A stretch of 64,000 nucleotides of DNA from Mycobacterium angelicum (GTDB taxonomy: Bacteria; Actinomycetota; Actinomycetes; Mycobacteriales; Mycobacteriaceae), in assembly GCF_002086155.1 (NCBI RefSeq), contig NZ_MVHE01000005.1:1-64000 (forward strand). The letters are read 5' to 3'. A program made the translations under genes and the position numbers. Position 1 is the first letter of the stretch; the number at the start of each line of letters is the position of its first letter. Shown here piece after piece: positions 34,635-46,600 of the stretch. Below the pieces are notes generated by a model. The model had not been told where the DNA came from. It made no database searches and saw nothing but the letters and a program-made list of their open reading frames with translations.

Positions 34635-34713
34635 TGGTTGTTTCCCTTCGATCGGCCAACTGTGCGCTTCGCAGCCTAATCGGGACGGCCGCGTACGGGC
34701 AGAATTGGTAACC

Positions 34714-36357
34714 ATGGCCAACCCCCGAGCCGGACAGCCGGCCCAGCCCGAAGACCTTGTCGATCTGTCACACCTGGTGACGGCCTACTACACCGTGGCG
34801 CCAGATCCCGACGACGTCGCGCAGCAGGTGGCGTTCGGCACCTCGGGGCACCGCGGCTCGGCCCTGAACGGGGCGTTCAACGAGGCCCATATTCTGGCCA
34901 TCACCCAGGCCATCGTCGAGTACCGCGCCGCGGCGGGCACCACCGGGCCGTTGTTCATCGGCCGTGACACACACGGACTTTCAGAGCCCGCCTGGGTGTC
35001 GGCGCTGGAGGTGCTGGCCGGCAACGACGTCGTCGCCATGATCGACGCGGCCGATCGTTACACGCCGACGCCGGCGATCAGCCACGCTATCTTGACCTAC
35101 AACCGGGGCCGCACTGAGGCTTCGTCCGGTGGATTGGCCGATGGAATCGTCGTGACGCCGTCGCACAACCCGCCGCCCGACGGCGGCTTCAAGTACAACC
35201 TGCCCAACGGCGGCCCCGCGGACACCGACGCGACCAGCGCTATCGCCAAGCGCGCCAACGAGATTCTGCGCGACGGCGGGTCGGGAGTGCGGCGCGTGCC
35301 GCTGGCCCGTGCGTTACCGGCCGTGCAGCGGCACGACTATCTGGGTAACTATGTCGACGACCTGCCCAACGTCGTCGATATCGCGGCGATCCGTTCGGCT
35401 GAGGTTCGCATTGGCGCCGACCCGCTGGGTGGGGCGAGCGTGGATTACTGGGCCGAGATCGCTGCTCGGCACCGGCTGGATCTGACGGTGGTCAATCCGC
35501 TTGTCGATGCGACGTGGCGGTTCATGACGCTCGACCACGACGGCAAGATCCGAATGGACTGCAGCTCGCCGGATGCGATGGCCGGGCTTATCGCCAACCG
35601 GGACCGCTACCAGATCGCCACCGGCAATGACGCCGACTCGGACCGGCACGGCATCGTCACCCCGGACGAGGGGCTGCTCAATCCCAACCACTACCTGGCC
35701 GTTGCGATCGACTACCTCTACACGCATCGGACGTCCTGGCCGGGCGGCATCGCCGTGGGCAAGACCGCGGTCAGCTCGTCGATCATCGACCGGGTGGTCG
35801 CCGGCCTCGGCCGCAAACTGGTCGAGGTACCGGTCGGGTTCAAATGGTTCGTCGACGGCCTGATCGGCGGCAGCATCGGTTTCGGCGGAGAGGAATCCGC
35901 AGGGGCGTCGTTTTTGCGGCGCGACGGTTCGGTGTGGACCACCGACAAGGACGGCATAATCCTGGCGTTGCTGGCATCCGAGATCTTGGCGGTCACCGGT
36001 AAGACGCCGTCGCAACGGTATGCCGAGCTGGCTGCTGCTTATGGGGCGCCGACGTACGCCCGGGTGGACGCGCCGGCAAACCGGGAGCAAAAGGCCCGGC
36101 TGAGCAAGCTTTCGGCCGAGGAGGTGACCGCCACCGAGCTGGCGGGGGAGCCGATTGTGGCGAAGCTGACGGCGGCGCCGGGCAACGGTGCACCGCTGGG
36201 CGGACTCAAGGTGACCACGGCTAACGCCTGGTTTGCCGCTCGGCCGTCGGGCACCGAGGACGTCTACAAAATCTATGCGGAGTCGTTTCATGGAGCCGAC
36301 CACTTGGCCCAGGTGCAACAGGCGGCCCGGGAGGTGGTCAGCAAGGTCATCGGGTAG
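34714..36357 (+). CDS. pgmA: Phosphoglucomutase (alpha-D-glucose phosphate-specific)
   Basis: A 547-residue phosphohexomutase interconverting glucose-1-phosphate and glucose-6-phosphate, feeding glycogen, trehalose and cell-wall sugar synthesis. Active-site TPSHNPP has the phospho-Ser at 150, [10 protein letters not shown] near 310 is the metal loop, GEESAGASF near 392-400 is the sugar-binding loop, and [10 protein letters not shown] near 510-520 is the phosphate-binding site. FGTSGHRG at 41-48 is the first conserved loop. ATG 34714 gives [15 protein letters not shown], matching the M. tuberculosis start as I remember it. Next on this strand is tRNA-Ala after 153 bases. Confidence 0.95.
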   Translation: MANPRAGQPAQPEDLVDLSHLVTAYYTVAPDPDDVAQQVAFGTSGHRGSALNGAFNEAHILAITQAIVEYRAAAGTTGPLFIGRDTHGLSEPAWVSALEVLAGNDVVAMIDAADRYTPTPAISHAILTYNRGRTEASSGGLADGIVVTPSHNPPPDGGFKYNLPNGGPADTDATSAIAKRANEILRDGGSGVRRVPLARALPAVQRHDYLGNYVDDLPNVVDIAAIRSAEVRIGADPLGGASVDYWAEIAARHRLDLTVVNPLVDATWRFMTLDHDGKIRMDCSSPDAMAGLIANRDRYQIATGNDADSDRHGIVTPDEGLLNPNHYLAVAIDYLYTHRTSWPGGIAVGKTAVSSSIIDRVVAGLGRKLVEVPVGFKWFVDGLIGGSIGFGGEESAGASFLRRDGSVWTTDKDGIILALLASEILAVTGKTPSQRYAELAAAYGAPTYARVDAPANREQKARLSKLSAEEVTATELAGEPIVAKLTAAPGNGAPLGGLKVTTANAWFAARPSGTEDVYKIYAESFHGADHLAQVQQAAREVVSKVIG

Positions 36358-36510
36358 CGGCCGGTTCGCGCCACATCAGCCACACCAGTCACCGGCTGAA
36401 CGGGCATACCCGATCTCCAAGTGCGATATCGCAGGCGATATCGGTGAGCGCTGACCAGCGGCTTTGAACCCGTCTTGACAGTGGTGTAGCTTCGATTGGC
36501 ACAACTTATT

Positions 36511-36583
36511 GGGGCTATGGCGCAGCTGGTAGCGCACCACACTGGCAGTGTGGGGGTCAGGGGTTCGAGTCCCCTTAGCTCCA
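36511..36583 (+). tRNA. tRNA-Ala (anticodon GGC)
   Basis: A 73-base cloverleaf. The acceptor stem GGGGCTA pairs with TAGCTCC and the discriminator is A. The D arm is GCGC-AGCTGGTA-GCGC. The anticodon stem CCACA/TGTGG encloses CTGGCAG with anticodon GGC. The T arm is AGGGG-TTCGAGT-CCCCT. CCA is only partly encoded (the transcript continues CCC). It lies just before the dioxygenase/NRPS cluster, so it could have served as an integration site, but no duplicated tRNA end was found downstream. Confidence 0.95.
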
Positions 36584-36637
36584 CCCATGTGATGAGTCGC
36601 GTCAGCCTCCGGTGAGAAAGACCAAGGAGGGTAGCGC

Positions 36638-37600
36638 GTGAGCGAGTCGCAGACACCGCCTTTGCCGCGGGTCATGCTGCCGGATGACCTCGGGCAGGAC
36701 CTTGTCCCATGGCTTCATGAGCATTCTGAGATCTGGGAAGCTGCCTTGCGGGACAGCGGCGCCCTGCTGTTTCGAGGATTCGGGATCGACAGCCCCGTGG
36801 CACTTAACCGCTGCATCGTGGCGACTTCCGAGGAGTGGGCAAGCTACCGCGAGCGTGCCACCCCACGGACCGCCGTCGGCGATAACATCTTCACCTCCAC
36901 GGAATATCCGGCGCGGGAAGTTATCCAGCTGCACAACGAGAACTCGCATTGCACGTCGTGGCCCCTGAAGCTGTACTTCTGCTGCGTAACTGCATCCGCC
37001 ACCGGCGGTGAGACACCGCTTGCGGACTGCCGAAACGTGCTCGCCGCAATCCCATCCGCAATCCGCGACGAGTTCGCCGAGCGCGGGTGGCGGTACCGAC
37101 GGCATTTCGGGCTTTTTGGATTCTCTTGGCAGGAGGTATTCGCCTCGGCCGACCGCGATCAGGTGGAGGCCTACTGCCGCGAGAACGCGATGGACGTCGA
37201 GTGGGGTCGCGACGACTCGCTGACGGTCACCTATGCGCGCCCCGCGATCCACGTCCATCCGGTCACTGGCGAGCCAGTGTGGTTCAACCACGGGTTGTTC
37301 TTCAACCCGTATTCGCTGACGCCGGAGGTGCGCGAAGTGCTACTCGAGTCCGTCGGCGTCGAAGGCCTGCCCTACAACACGACATATGGCGATGGAGAAG
37401 CCGTTCCGCATGCCGTGCTGCAAGAGATCGACCGGGCATACCGCGAGCAGACGCGAACATTTCCCTGGCAGCCGGGCGACCTACTGTTCGTCGACAACAT
37501 GTTGGTCGCGCACGGGCGCCGGCCATTCACCGGCGACCGCCGGGTGTTGGTCGGCATGGCTGACCCGGTGCCGCCCCAAGGCCCGTCAACCCCGAGCTAA
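36638..37600 (+). CDS. TauD/SyrP-like Fe(II)/2-oxoglutarate dioxygenase (NRPS tailoring hydroxylase)
   Basis: A 320-residue non-haem iron oxygenase. GTG start with AGGAGG 7 bases upstream. The facial triad is His99 and Glu101 in LHNENSH and His292 in [11 protein letters not shown], with Arg301/302 in FTGDRRVL as the 2-oxoglutarate carboxylate ligand. An HxE (not HxD) triad and the spacing fit the SyrP/clavaminate-synthase-like group, whose members hydroxylate amino acids, often while bound to an NRPS carrier domain. It ends tail-to-tail with the NRPS gene, the two stop codons overlapping by two bases. I infer that it hydroxylates a residue of the NRPS product, or a precursor. Confidence 0.87.
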   Translation: MSESQTPPLPRVMLPDDLGQDLVPWLHEHSEIWEAALRDSGALLFRGFGIDSPVALNRCIVATSEEWASYRERATPRTAVGDNIFTSTEYPAREVIQLHNENSHCTSWPLKLYFCCVTASATGGETPLADCRNVLAAIPSAIRDEFAERGWRYRRHFGLFGFSWQEVFASADRDQVEAYCRENAMDVEWGRDDSLTVTYARPAIHVHPVTGEPVWFNHGLFFNPYSLTPEVREVLLESVGVEGLPYNTTYGDGEAVPHAVLQEIDRAYREQTRTFPWQPGDLLFVDNMLVAHGRRPFTGDRRVLVGMADPVPPQGPSTPS

Positions 37601-40600
37601 GCGGCGCGGCTGTCGACGAGCGAGCTCAAGCTGCCCACCGAAGATGCGTCGAACAGGGCACGCACATTCAAATCGACGTCAAGAGATTTATTGACCGCGG
37701 CAATCACCCGCAGCGCCGAAATAGAGTCGCCGCCAAGGTCGAAGAACGAGTCGTCGACTCCGACGTCACCTACACCCAGCACCTGGGAGTAGATGCTCGC
37801 CAGGAGCTGCTCGGTGGCGGTCGTGGGGGCCCGGTAGTCCCGAATCGGCGCGGGAGTCGCCACCGGGCGGCGGCCAACGATCCTATTCACACGGGCGGGT
37901 TGCCCGTCGTCGACAAAAGCGACGGACGCCAACGTCTCATCCGGATGGGCTGCCATCGCCACCAGCACTCGCTCCAGCCGCGCCAGCAGGGCGTCGATTG
38001 TGGGGCCGTCGAAAACCTCGGTGGCGAATTCAATGCGGAACTCGAGCTCAGGGCCCGGAACCGCGATCAAGTTCAGTGGGTAATGGTTGAACTCATAGCC
38101 GCTGATTTCGCGGATGCTCAGGTCGTGGCCGCAAGGTTGGGGGCCCGAATCATAGGGATAGTTTTGGTAGCGGAACAAGGTGTCGAACAGCCAGGCGTGG
38201 CCGGTTATGCGATGAATTTCGGTGAGCGGCAGGTGCTGGTGTGCCAGGGTCTCGTTCTGGGCGTGCCGTAATTGGTCCAACAGTTGTTCGGTGGTGGTGA
38301 TCGCGGCGATGGTGGCGCGTACCGGCAGCGTGTTGATGAACAAGCCCACCATTGATTGCACGCCCGCAAGTTCGGCCGGCCGGCCTGAGACCGTCACCCC
38401 GAACACCACGTCTTGCTGGCCGGTAAGCCAGCTCAACAGGCACGCCCAGGCGGCCTGCAGCACGGTGCTGACGGTGGTGTTGTGCCAATGTGCCATTCGG
38501 GTGAGCTCGTCGGTAGTGGCCGCAGGGAGCGAAAAGGATTTCACTTCCTTGCTGGTGAGGCCGAACCGGTCGGCAGGGCCGACCAACGTGGGCGCTGGCA
38601 AGCCGGCAAGCACGGAGCGCCACACAGTGGCCGCCTCGTCGTGATCTTGCCCGCTCAGCCAGGACAAGTAGTTGCGGTATGGAGCAGGAGTGGGTAAGGG
38701 CTGCAAGTCGTAACCGGCGAATATTTCGCGGAACAGGATCGGCAGGGACCAACCATCCAACACGATGTGATGGTGAGTCAGCACTAGCCGATAGCGATGA
38801 GCGGCCGTGCGAATCAGGGTCGCGCGCAACGGACATGCTCGAGTCACATCCGCGACGGAACCACGGTCGTCGGCGCAGATTCGCTCGATCTGTGCGTCCG
38901 GCGCAGGAGCGCCGGCTAGGTCCTCGGTTAGGTCTGTGTAGCGCCAGGGCAACACCGGTTCGGCCAAAATAATCTGCACCGGTTGGTGGAACTGGTCGAT
39001 AACGAATCGAGCCGCCAGGTTGGGATGACGGTTGAGCACTGCCTGGATGGCACCGCACATGCGGTCGGGTTCGAGGTGACCGGCCAAGTCGATGCTCAGC
39101 TGCACCACGTACGGATCAGCGGCACCCTGTCCATACCGATGCCCGTGGCTGGTGTGGAACAGCAAGCCTTGCTGCAGCGAAGTGAGCGGCAAGATGTCGG
39201 CGATCGCGTACCGCGTTTCGAGGTGGTCGATCTGCTGCTGGCTCAGCGCGGTGAGGGCCACATCGCTTGGAGTCAGGCCGCGCCCACCTTTTTGCACATG
39301 AGCGCATATGCCGGCCAGAGCCTCAAACCAGAGCGCATTGACCCTGGCGACCTGGGCGTGATCGAGTCCGGTCGACGGCGCCCAGGTCCACTCGGCCTTG
39401 AGTTGCGGGCCGCCGGCAGTGTCGACGGTGGCCGCGTTCAGTCCCACGGCTTGGGTCAGCTGCATGGGCACCGCGGCAGCGGCGGGATCACTGAACAGCG
39501 GGCCGGAACCCGCGATCTGCCATTCATCTTGGGGCGCAAGCGAATCCGCTGTAGTGCCCAGCCGGCCGAGATAGTTGAAACCGATCGAAGGATCGGGGCC
39601 GGTCAGTTCTACGTCGTCGTTCAGATAGCGAAGCAAACCGTAGCTCAGGTCGTCGGGAATGCCTCGAAGCTGTTCTTTGGCATCCTTGATCACCGTCGCC
39701 AACGCCGGGCCGCCGCCGTGCACCTGTTGCCAATCGAGCCGCTCGACCGAGATCGCAACCGGGTACTTGGTGGTGAACCACCCCACTGTCTGCGACAGAT
39801 CGATGTCGGGGGCCAGCTCGTCCTTGCGGCCGTGTCCCTCGACATTGATGCCGATCGGCGCAGTCGGGCGACCGCGAAATTCCGTCCACGCCAACGCAAA
39901 AGCAATCAGCAGAATGTCCTGCACTCCCGCGCGAAAGGCCGCCGGCACCTCACCGATGAGCATGCGGGTCGTCTCAATATCCAACGACGCCGACAGGTGG
40001 CCCGCGGTGAGAAAGGTATCCGCTGCGGGGTCCGCCGCCGGCAGCACCGCCCCCGCCGCCTGGATTCGCCGCCACGCCGCCAGCTGATCGAGCACGGCCG
40101 TCGAGCGCGCATGCACCGACAACTTCGCCGCCCACTGACGAAATGACGTGCCCCTCAACGGCAATGCCACCGGCTGACCGGCACGACGCTGCCCCCATGC
40201 GGTGTTCAGATCTTGGACCAGGATCCGCCATGACACTCCGTCCACAGCCAGGTGGTGAATAACCAGTACCAGCTCGGCTGTGGACGACACCCACACCGCG
40301 CTGACCATCACTCCGGCCGCCGGATCCAACCGGTGTCGCGCCGCTACCAGCGCGGCATCGGATAACACTGGCACACACTGCACACACGAATTCGCACTAA
40401 CAGAGCCAGGTTCGGGCACCCGCAGCGACCACCGTCGGTCATCGGCGACATCGTCGACAACCTGCAACCGCAACATCGCGTGGCGATCCAACAGCGCTTG
40501 TACCAACGGCACCACGTCGTCATCGCTGACCCCCGAGGGAGCCCGCAACATCATCGTCTGATTGAACTCGTCAACCGAGCCCTCAACGCCGGCCAGCCAG

Positions 40601-43600
40601 CAGATGATTGGCGTCGCCATCACCTCACCGACCCCATCGTCGGACCCGGCGTCCTCGTCACGAATTAGCTTGGCAACACGAGCAACCGCGGCCACGGTCC
40701 GCTCGACGAAAATGTCTTGCGGTTTACACAACACGCCGGCAGCACGCGCTCGCGCGGTCACCAGGATCGAGGAAATGCTGTCCCCGCCCAAGTCGAAGAA
40801 CGAGTCGTCGACGCTGACGCGGTCGATACCAAGCACCTGGGCATAGACGGCCGCGAGGATTTCCTCGGTCGGGTTGGCGGGGGCCCGGTAGTGGTCAACC
40901 TCACCGTATTCGGGAGCAGGCAAGGCGCGGGTGTCCAGTTTGCCGTTGACTGTCAAAGGCAGCGCGGGCAACGTCACCACTGCGGCGGGCACCATAAACT
41001 CTGGCAGCTGGTCGGTTAGTGCCGTGCGCGCGTCGACTGGGTCGGCGGTCCCGGTGATATAGCCGACGAGGCGTTTGTCGCCGGGACGGTCTTCGCGGAC
41101 GATCACGACCGCCTGGTCGATTCCTGCCAAACTCGTTAGCGCCGCGCTGATTTCGCCGACCTCGATGCGGTACCCACGCACTTTGACCTGCTCGTCGGCG
41201 CGGCCAAGGAAATCCAGTTGGCCGTCGGTACGCCAGCGCACCCGGTCGCCGGTGCGATACATGCGCTGTCCCGGCGCGTCCGCGCCGCTGCCGAACGGGC
41301 ACGCGACAAAGCGTGACGCGGTCAAACCCGAACGGCGCCAATAGCCGCAGCCGACTCCGTGGCCCGCGACGTAGAGCTCTCCGGTGACTCCCACCGGTAC
41401 CGGTCGCAGCCACTGGTCCAGCACGAACAATGCCGCGCCCGGCACTGGCGAACCAATGGGCGGGGCACCCGAACCTGAACTCAACGGCGCGCTCATCGAC
41501 ACATACGCTGTGGTCTCGGTTGGCCCGTAGACATTGACCATCAGCCGTCCGTCGGCCCAACGGTCCACCAGCTCAGCCGGACAGGGCTCGGCGGCCACCA
41601 CCAACGCCGTCGACTCCAACCCCTGCGCAGGTAGCACCGCCAGCGCTGACGGCGTCTGGCTCAACACGTCAACCTGCTCCGAGATCAGCAGTGCATGCAG
41701 GTCTGCCGGCGACCGGGTCACTGCTTCGGGCACCACCACCAGCCGTCCACCGCGCAACAGCGCACCCCAGATTTCCTTTACCGAGCCGTCGAAAGCATAC
41801 GAATGGCACTGGGTTACGGCCTGCCCTGCCACGGGTGCGAACGGCATAGGCGACGTGAACAGTTGAGCTACGTTGCGGTGAGTGATGGCAACGCCTTTGG
41901 GCGCTCCCGTGGTGCCGGACGTGTAGATGAGGTAGGCGACGTCGTCCGGGGCAGGCGGCGGCAACGGTACGTCGGGACAGCTGTCGATTCGAGGGTCTTT
42001 GACGTCGATCACCAGCAGGTCGCGCCCATCAAGTCGGGGGCGCAGGCCAGCCGTCGTAAGTGCGGCTGCCGGGGTGGCGTCGTCGAGCATGAATGCGACT
42101 CGGGCGTCCGGGTAGTTGGCGTCGATAGGCAGGTAGGCCGCACCAGTTTTGAGCACTGCCGTCATTGCCACGATCGCCTGCGTCGAGCGCTCCAATAGCA
42201 GCGCAACGCAGTTGCCCGGGCGCACGCCATGGCTGGCCAGCAAGTGCGACAACCGGTTGGTGGCCGTGTCGAGTTCGCGATACGTCAGGCGGTCGTCGTC
42301 GAAAACCACGGCGACCGCCTCAGGTGTGCGAATCACTTGCGTGGCAAGCAATTCCGGTATCGAGACGGTTGGTCCCGGCCGGGTCAGCGCTGCACGGTTG
42401 CTCCACGCATCGAGACTGAGATGTTCGGCCTCGTCGAGCAGGTCGGTCGACGACAACCGCCGCTCTGGGTCGGCGAGCACGGCGTGCAGCAGGCGCTCCC
42501 ACCGGGTGATCAGCCGGTGGATGCTGGCCGGGTCGAAGACGTCGGTGCGAAATTCCACAACGCCTGCGACGCCGGCGGCCGCACCGGTGTCGGTGAAGCG
42601 TTCGGCCATGGAAAACACCAGGTCCCAACGCGCGGTCTGGGTGTGTATCGGCACCGGTGTGACGTCGAGATCGCCCAGCACCAGCTGGTCGGGCCCGGTG
42701 TTTTGCCACGCCAATGTCACTTGGACCACGGGATGGTGGGCAAGGCTTCGGGTTGGGTTGAGTCGCTCCACGAGGACGTGGAACGGCACGTCTTGATGGT
42801 CGTAGGCGGCTAAGCTGCTCGCCCGCACCTGGCTGAGCAGTTGGGCAAATGTCGGATCGCCGTCGACCTGGATTCGTAGCACCAGGGTATTGACGAAGAA
42901 GCCGATCAACTCGTCGAGTGCGGGGTCGCTCCGTCCGGCGGTTGGGATCCCTACTACCACATCGGGATTGGCGGTGATCCGGGCCAGCAGCACACCGAGG
43001 GCCGCCTGGATGACCATGAAACTGGTGGCATGGTGGTGACGGGCAACGTCGCGTACTTGCTCGTGCAACTCTGCGGACCAATGAAAAGCAACAGTGGCGC
43101 CGCGGTGATCGGCGATCTGCGGATAGGGCCGATCGGTGGGCACCTCCAAGCGTTCCGGCGCACCGGCCAGCGCGTCTTGCCAATAGGCCAGCTGCGCGGC
43201 GATCGCGCTGGCCGGATCGGCTAAATCGCCGAGGCGCTCGCGCTGCCACAGCGTGTAGTCGACATATTGAACCGGCAGTGGCGCCCAGGCAGGCTCCTGT
43301 CCTGCGCGCCGGCTGGCATAGGCCGCGCCCAGATCGGTTGCCAACGGTGCCAGCGACCAGCCGTCGGCGGCGATATGGTGCATCGTGAGCATCAGCACAT
43401 ACTGGTGCTCGGCGACGATGAAAAGCTTTGCGCGAAAAGGGATTTCGGTTGTCAGGTCGAAGGTATCCCGGGCCGCCGCGCTCTGGGCCTCAGCTAACTG
43501 GCTGGGTGACCATCGGCTTGCGTCAACGACGTCCCACCCATAGTGCGCTTCTTCAGCGGCGATGATCACCTGATGCGGTATGCCCTCGACCGCCGCAAAT

Positions 43601-46600
43601 ACTGTGCGCAGGCTTTCGTGACGGCCCACCACGTCAGCCAACGCCTGGCGCAACGCCTCGACATTCAGCTCGCCACGCAATCGAAATGCCAACGGGATGT
43701 TGTATACCGCGGACGGGCCCTCAAGCTGGTCGATGAACCACAACCGGCTCTGCGCAAACGACAGCGGAATCGCCACGGGCCGCGGGTGCACCGGCTCCAA
43801 CGGGGTTAGCGCGGTGTCTCTCGCGGCGACATGGGTGACAAGCTCACCCACCGTCGGGGCATCAAACAACATGCGGACGTTGAGGTTGGTCCCCAGTGAG
43901 CTATTGATTGCGGCGATGAGCCGCATCGCTAATAGCGAGTCGCCGCCGAGGTCGAAGAACGAGTCGTCGACTCCGACTCTCTCGACGCCGAGCACCTGGG
44001 CGTAGATGTCGACCAGGATCTCTTGGGCGGGCGTCGCCGGGGCGCGGTACGGGTCCGTAGTCGTGTACTCGGGTGCCGGCAGGGCGCCGATGTCGAGCTT
44101 GCCGTTGACCGTCAACGGCAGCGCGCTCAGCGACACCACTGCCGCAGGCACCATGTGTGGAGGAAGCTGCTCGGCGAGCGCCACGTGTGCCTCGGTCGGA
44201 TCGGCGGACCCAGTGACGTAACCAACCAGGCGTCTGTCGCCGGGCTGGTCCTCGCGGGCGACGACGACCGCTCGATCGACGCCTTGGACGTTGGCCAGTG
44301 CCGCGGTTATCTCGCCGAGCTCGATGCGGTACCCGCGGATCTTGACCTGCTCGTCGGCGCGGCCGAGGTATTCCAATTGACCATCGGCGCGCCAGCGCAC
44401 CACGTCGCCGGTGCGATACATGCGTTCTGCGGACGCGTCCGCGCCGCTGCCGAACGGGCAAGCCACAAAGCGCGATGCCGTCAAGCCTGACCGGCGCCAA
44501 TACCCGCAGCCGACGCCGCGGCCGGCCACATACAGTTCTCCGGCTACCCCGACCGGGACCCGGCGCAACCATCGATCCAGCACAAACAGGGCCGCCCCCG
44601 AAACCGGCGAACCGATAGGCGGCGCACCCGAATTCGGTGTCAACTGCGCACTCATCGACGTGAACATCGTGGTCTCGGTCGGCCCGTATTGATTGACCAT
44701 CAGCCGGCCGACGGCCCAGCGATTCACCAGCTCGGCCGGACAGGTCTCACCGCCGACCACCAGCGCGGCCGACTCCAACCCCTCTGGGGCCAACCCGCCC
44801 AGTGCCGAGGGGGTCTGGGTCAAGACGTCGACCTGCTCGGTAATGAGCAACGCGTGCAGGTCTTCCGGCGAGCGAGTTACCGTGTCGGGCGCCACCACCA
44901 GCCGCCCACCGTGCAACAGTGCGCCCCAGATCTCCCACGAGGACAAGTCGAACGCGTACGAATGGCATTGGCTCCACACTTGCCCGGCCGCCAGCACGAA
45001 CCTGTCGCTTAGCGAACCGAACAGCTGGGTGAGGTTGTGGTGGGTGATCGCCACACCCTTAGGGACGCCGGTAGTGCCGGAGGTATAGAGGATGTAAGCC
45101 AGATTCGTGGCCGCGGGGTGCGGCAATCCGGTGCTTGGATACGCATCGATTGCCGGGTCGTTCATATCGATCACCGGCACGGCGTATCCCATCAACCTGC
45201 CGGCCAGCTCAGCGGTTGTCACTATCGCTGCCGGGGCAGCGTCTTCGACCAGGAACGCAACGCGGGCATCGGGGTTCGCCGGATCGATGGGTAGGTACGC
45301 GGCCCCGGTTTTGAGCACGGCCAGGATCGCGGTGACGGCTTGGGCGCAGCGCTCGACCAGCAGCCCCACCAGCCGGCCGGGCCCCACACCGTGGCCGTTC
45401 AGGAGGTGGGCGAGCCGATTGGCCGCGGCGTCCAGCTCGGCATAGTTCCACGACCGCTGCTCATCCACCAGCGCTACCGCCTCGGGGCGTAGCGCCACCT
45501 GGCGGCCGAACACCTCGGGAATCGATACCGGATGTGCCGGGGGTGGATCAGCCAGCACGTCACGATTACCGCGGTCATCGAGGTAGGTGTGTTCGCCGGC
45601 GTCGAGCAGATCGATCGACGACAGCGAGCATGCCGGATCGGCGAGCACGGCGAGCATGAGCCGCTCCCACCGCGCGACCAGCGTGTGGATGCTGGCGGCA
45701 TCGAAGACGTCGGTGCGAAACTCCACAGTGCCGGCGATTCCGGCTGATTCACCTGTGTCGGTGAACTTTTCGGACAAGGAGAACACCATGTCCATGCGCG
45801 CTGTCTGAACTGCCAACGGGATCTCGCTGATGTCGAGTTCGCCCAATGTCAGCTTGGCGGGAGCCGTGTTTTGCCACGCGAGCATCACCTGTATCAGCGG
45901 GTGATGGGTCAGGCTTCGGGCCGGATTGAGCCGCTCCACCAACACTTCGAATGGCACGTCTTGGTGTTCGTAGGCGGCCAGGCTGCGCGTGCGCACCTGG
46001 GCGAGCAGATCGGCGAATGTGGGGTCACCGTCGACCTGGACTCGCAGCACCAAGGTATTGACGAAAAAGCCGACCAACTTGTCGAGCGCGGGATCGCTGC
46101 GACCGGCGATCGGGATCCCGACGGCCACGTCGGTGCTGTCGCACAACTGAGACAGCAACACACTCAGGGCGGCCTGGGTCACCATGAAGCTGGTCGCGTG
46201 GTGGTCACGGGCAATCCGGGCCACCTGCTGCTGTAGCTCGGCTGGCCAGTGAAAAGAAATGGTCGTGCCGCGGTGATCGTCGGTCGGCGGATATGGCCGA
46301 TCCGTGGGCAGCTCCAAACGTTCGGGCATTCCGGCCAGGGCCTGTTCCCAGTAGGCCAGCTGGGTGGCAATTCCGCTGTGGGGATCTGCGAGATCACCGA
46401 GCTGCTCACGCTTCCACAACGTGTAATCGACGTATTGCACCGGCAATTCGGCCCACTCGGGGACATGTCCGTCGCAGCGGTTGGTGTAGGCAGTGCTCAG
46501 ATCGGTTGCCAACGGGGCCAGCGACCAGCCATCGGCGGCTATGTGGTGCATGGTCAGCACCAGCGCGTGTTTGTCTTCGCGAGTTGTGAAAAGTGTTGCG

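Noticed and set aside
34635..34713. Possible fluoride riboswitch before the crcB genes
   Set aside because: The gap is only about 80 bases and I could not see the conserved pseudoknot elements of the crcB RNA motif.
38150..39058. Long open frames on both strands inside the NRPS gene (also 38983-40146, 42320-43249 and others)
   Set aside because: The NRPS frame carries every expected catalytic motif across 12.5 kb; the others are Arg/Pro-rich, with no domain and no ribosome-binding site.
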